DNA of 7,253 nt from Gammaproteobacteria bacterium (lineage in GTDB: Bacteria > Pseudomonadota > Gammaproteobacteria > Xanthomonadales > Xanthomonadaceae). Every line of letters begins with the position of its first letter. Within the stretch, counting starts at the first letter, position 1. The translations under genes and the position numbers were made by a program. The notes under the pieces were generated by a model that ran no database searches, was not told the origin of the DNA, and saw nothing but the letters and a program-made list of their open reading frames with translations. Of the stretch, positions 6,004 through 7,253 are shown one piece after another. The stretch lies in assembly GCA_030431185.1 (NCBI GenBank), contig JAUIJO010000164.1, positions 1-7,253 of the forward strand, written 5' to 3'.

Positions 6004-7220
6004 GCCCCGGTTACCCGACCCGCCTTTCTTTCGACGAAGCCCTGGCCAGCGTGCGCGATGTCGGCGCGAGGCATCGCCTGGAGGTCGAAACCGTTCCGCT
6101 GCGCCACTGCCATGGCCGGGCCCTGGCCGCCGACGTGGTGGCGCCGATCGCACTTCCGCCCTTCGACAACAGCGCGATGGACGGGTTCGCCGTTCGCCAC
6201 GCCGACCTCCACGGCGACGAAACCTCCCTCGTGCTCGCGGGCGAGCAGTTCGCCGGTGTCGCCAATGGGCGGGCACTGGCGCCGGGACACTGCATCCGCA
6301 TCACCACCGGCGCGCCCATGCCGACCGGCGCGGATACCGTCGTCATCAAGGAGGATGTGCGGATCGAGGGCGGCACGGTGGTCGTGCCCGCGGGCATTCC
6401 CAGGGGAACCCATGTCCGTGTCGCCGGCGAGGATGTCGCCCTGGGCGACACCGTCCTGCGCGCGGGCGAACGCCTGTTCCCGGCGCGCGTGTCGCTGGCC
6501 GCCTCGCTCGGCCTTCCCGGCCTGCCGGTGTCGCGCAGGCCGACGGTCGCGGTGTTCACGAGCGGCGACGAACTGGTCGAGCCGGGGCTTCCCCTGCAGC
6601 CCGGCCAGATCCACGACAGCAACCGTGAGCTGCTCATGGGCCTGCTGCGCGCGGAGGGGCTGGAGCCCACGGCCTGGCCGCGACTGCCCGACGAGCCGCG
6701 CCAGGTGGAGATCGCGCTGCGCGATGCCGCCTGCGCCTTCGACCTGGTGATCACCTGCGGCGCGGTGTCGGCGGGGGAGAAGGACCACATTCCCGGGGTC
6801 CTCGAGCGATTCGGGGACATCCATTTCTGGAAGGTCATGATGAAGCCCGGCATGCCCTTGCTGTTCGGCAGCATGGACCGGTGTCGTTTCCTGGGCCTGC
6901 CGGGCAATCCCGTCTCGGTGCTGGCGACCTGGCTTGCCCTGGGGCGGCCGCTGGTCGATGCCATGCAGGGCATGCAGGACGCGCGTCCGGCGTGGCGCGC
7001 ACGGCTGGCCGCCGGGATCGAGAAGCGGCACGCGCGGCGCGAGTTCCAGCGCGCCCGCCTGGGCGCTTCGGACGACGGCGTGCTGTGGGTCGATCCCCAT
7101 CCAGCGACCGGTTCGAACCGCTTGCGTGCGGTGGCCGACTCCAACGCGCTGGTCATCGTGCCAGAGGGGCCGCAGTCGCTGGTCGCCGGCAGTACGGTCG
7201 AGGTGCTGGTCTATGCCTGA
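6000..7220 (+). CDS. moeA: MoeA, molybdopterin molybdenumtransferase
   Basis: This 406-residue cytoplasmic enzyme inserts molybdate into adenylated molybdopterin, the step before MobA adds GMP. The length matches E. coli MoeA (411). Motifs in order: PPFDNSAMDGFAV (53-65) with the conserved S-A-M-D-G; TGAPMPTGADTVV (103-115); V-A-V-F-T-S-G-D-E-L-V (183-193); DSNR (206-209); GAVSAGEKDH (254-263), equivalent to the usual GGVSxGxxD with Asp262 kept; KPGMPLLFG (282-290); GLPGNPVS (299-306). The region about 185-320 is the MoCF/MogA-like domain, and residues 330-406 form the C-terminal beta domain. The G-to-A and V-to-A changes in GAVSAG are mild and the protein looks functional. The start is set by the ATGA overlap with mobA and the GGAGG at 5985-5989. 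It overlaps the next gene by eight bases. Confidence 0.95.
   Translation: MSPGYPTRLSFDEALASVRDVGARHRLEVETVPLRHCHGRALAADVVAPIALPPFDNSAMDGFAVRHADLHGDETSLVLAGEQFAGVANGRALAPGHCIRITTGAPMPTGADTVVIKEDVRIEGGTVVVPAGIPRGTHVRVAGEDVALGDTVLRAGERLFPARVSLAASLGLPGLPVSRRPTVAVFTSGDELVEPGLPLQPGQIHDSNRELLMGLLRAEGLEPTAWPRLPDEPRQVEIALRDAACAFDLVITCGAVSAGEKDHIPGVLERFGDIHFWKVMMKPGMPLLFGSMDRCRFLGLPGNPVSVLATWLALGRPLVDAMQGMQDARPAWRARLAAGIEKRHARREFQRARLGASDDGVLWVDPHPATGSNRLRAVADSNALVIVPEGPQSLVAGSTVEVLVYA
7200..7205 (+). promoter_or_regulatory. Shine-Dalgarno for the gene after moeA
   Basis: GAGGTG, a six-base match to the consensus complement of the 16S rRNA 3' end, lies seven bases before the ATG at 7213. It is the main evidence that a new gene starts there rather than the overlap being chance. 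Confidence 0.55.
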
Positions 7221-7253
7221 GCCGGACGTCGAACGCATCGAACGCATCGAGCC
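7213..7253 (+). CDS. Start of an unidentified gene (5' end only)
   Basis: Thirteen complete codons are visible from the ATG at 7213, reading MPEPDVERIERIE; the next codon begins CC and must be proline. The frame is open to the window edge. The start overlaps the moeA stop by eight bases and has a good Shine-Dalgarno (7200-7205), so it is probably translated together with moeA. The E-R-I repeat comes from two copies of the 9-base unit GAACGCATC (7231-7248). Too little is present to name a family. Its place after mobA-moeA makes another molybdenum cofactor gene possible, but nothing in the residues shows it. Confidence 0.5.
   Translation, partial: MPEPDVERIERIE

Noticed and set aside
5586..7247. 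553-residue open frame on the - strand across mobA-moeA
   Set aside because: It is an antisense shadow of moeA with the same compositional signature and no recognisable domain.
1..7253. Mobile elements, CRISPR arrays, tRNA/rRNA genes, defence or phage genes
   Set aside because: No transposase, integrase, evenly spaced repeats or tRNA-like cloverleaf was seen. The window is almost fully occupied by conserved housekeeping genes of uniform composition.

Overview
This window is an ordinary stretch of chromosome from a GC-rich gammaproteobacterium. It is most likely a member of the Xanthomonadaceae (Lysobacter, Luteimonas or Stenotrophomonas type). This rests on the very high GC by eye (not counted), a 465-residue Der GTPase, and the gene order rlmN - pilW - rodZ - yfgM - bamB - der. 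That order is the core of a housekeeping block known across gammaproteobacteria. All recognisable genes are on the + strand, tightly packed or overlapping.

Layout. Bases 1-110 hold the 3' end of rlmN, including its catalytic cysteine codon. It overlaps pilW (97-960), an outer-membrane TPR lipoprotein for type IV pilus secretin assembly. pilW overlaps rodZ (957-1799), a membrane HTH protein of cell-shape control, by an ATGA junction. A 121-bp gap follows, with a perfect 9-bp hairpin closed by a GCAA loop. Next come yfgM (1921-2550) and bamB (2550-3740), joined by a TGATG stop/start: a Sec-translocon-associated TPR protein and an outer-membrane assembly lipoprotein. A 188-bp gap then contains several palindromes, including a continuous 15-bp stem with a UCCG tetraloop. 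After it comes der (3929-5326), a double-GTPase ribosome assembly factor. A 68-bp gap leads to mobA (5395-6003) and moeA (6000-7220), two molybdenum cofactor genes joined by ATGA. moeA overlaps the start of an unidentified gene (7213 onward) that runs off the window.

How they fit together. The first five genes mix translation (RlmN) with envelope biogenesis (PilW, RodZ, YfgM, BamB). Der returns to ribosome assembly. MobA and MoeA act late in molybdenum cofactor synthesis: MoeA inserts molybdate and MobA attaches GMP. The overlaps suggest translational coupling within rlmN-pilW-rodZ, yfgM-bamB and mobA-moeA-next gene, and the two strong hairpins suggest transcript boundaries or attenuation points between these blocks.

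I found no mobile element, CRISPR array, tRNA, rRNA or phage gene, and no convincing undescribed system. The most interesting non-coding signal is the UCCG hairpin before der. In enterobacteria and pseudomonads ispG and hisS normally lie between rodZ and yfgM; they are absent here.
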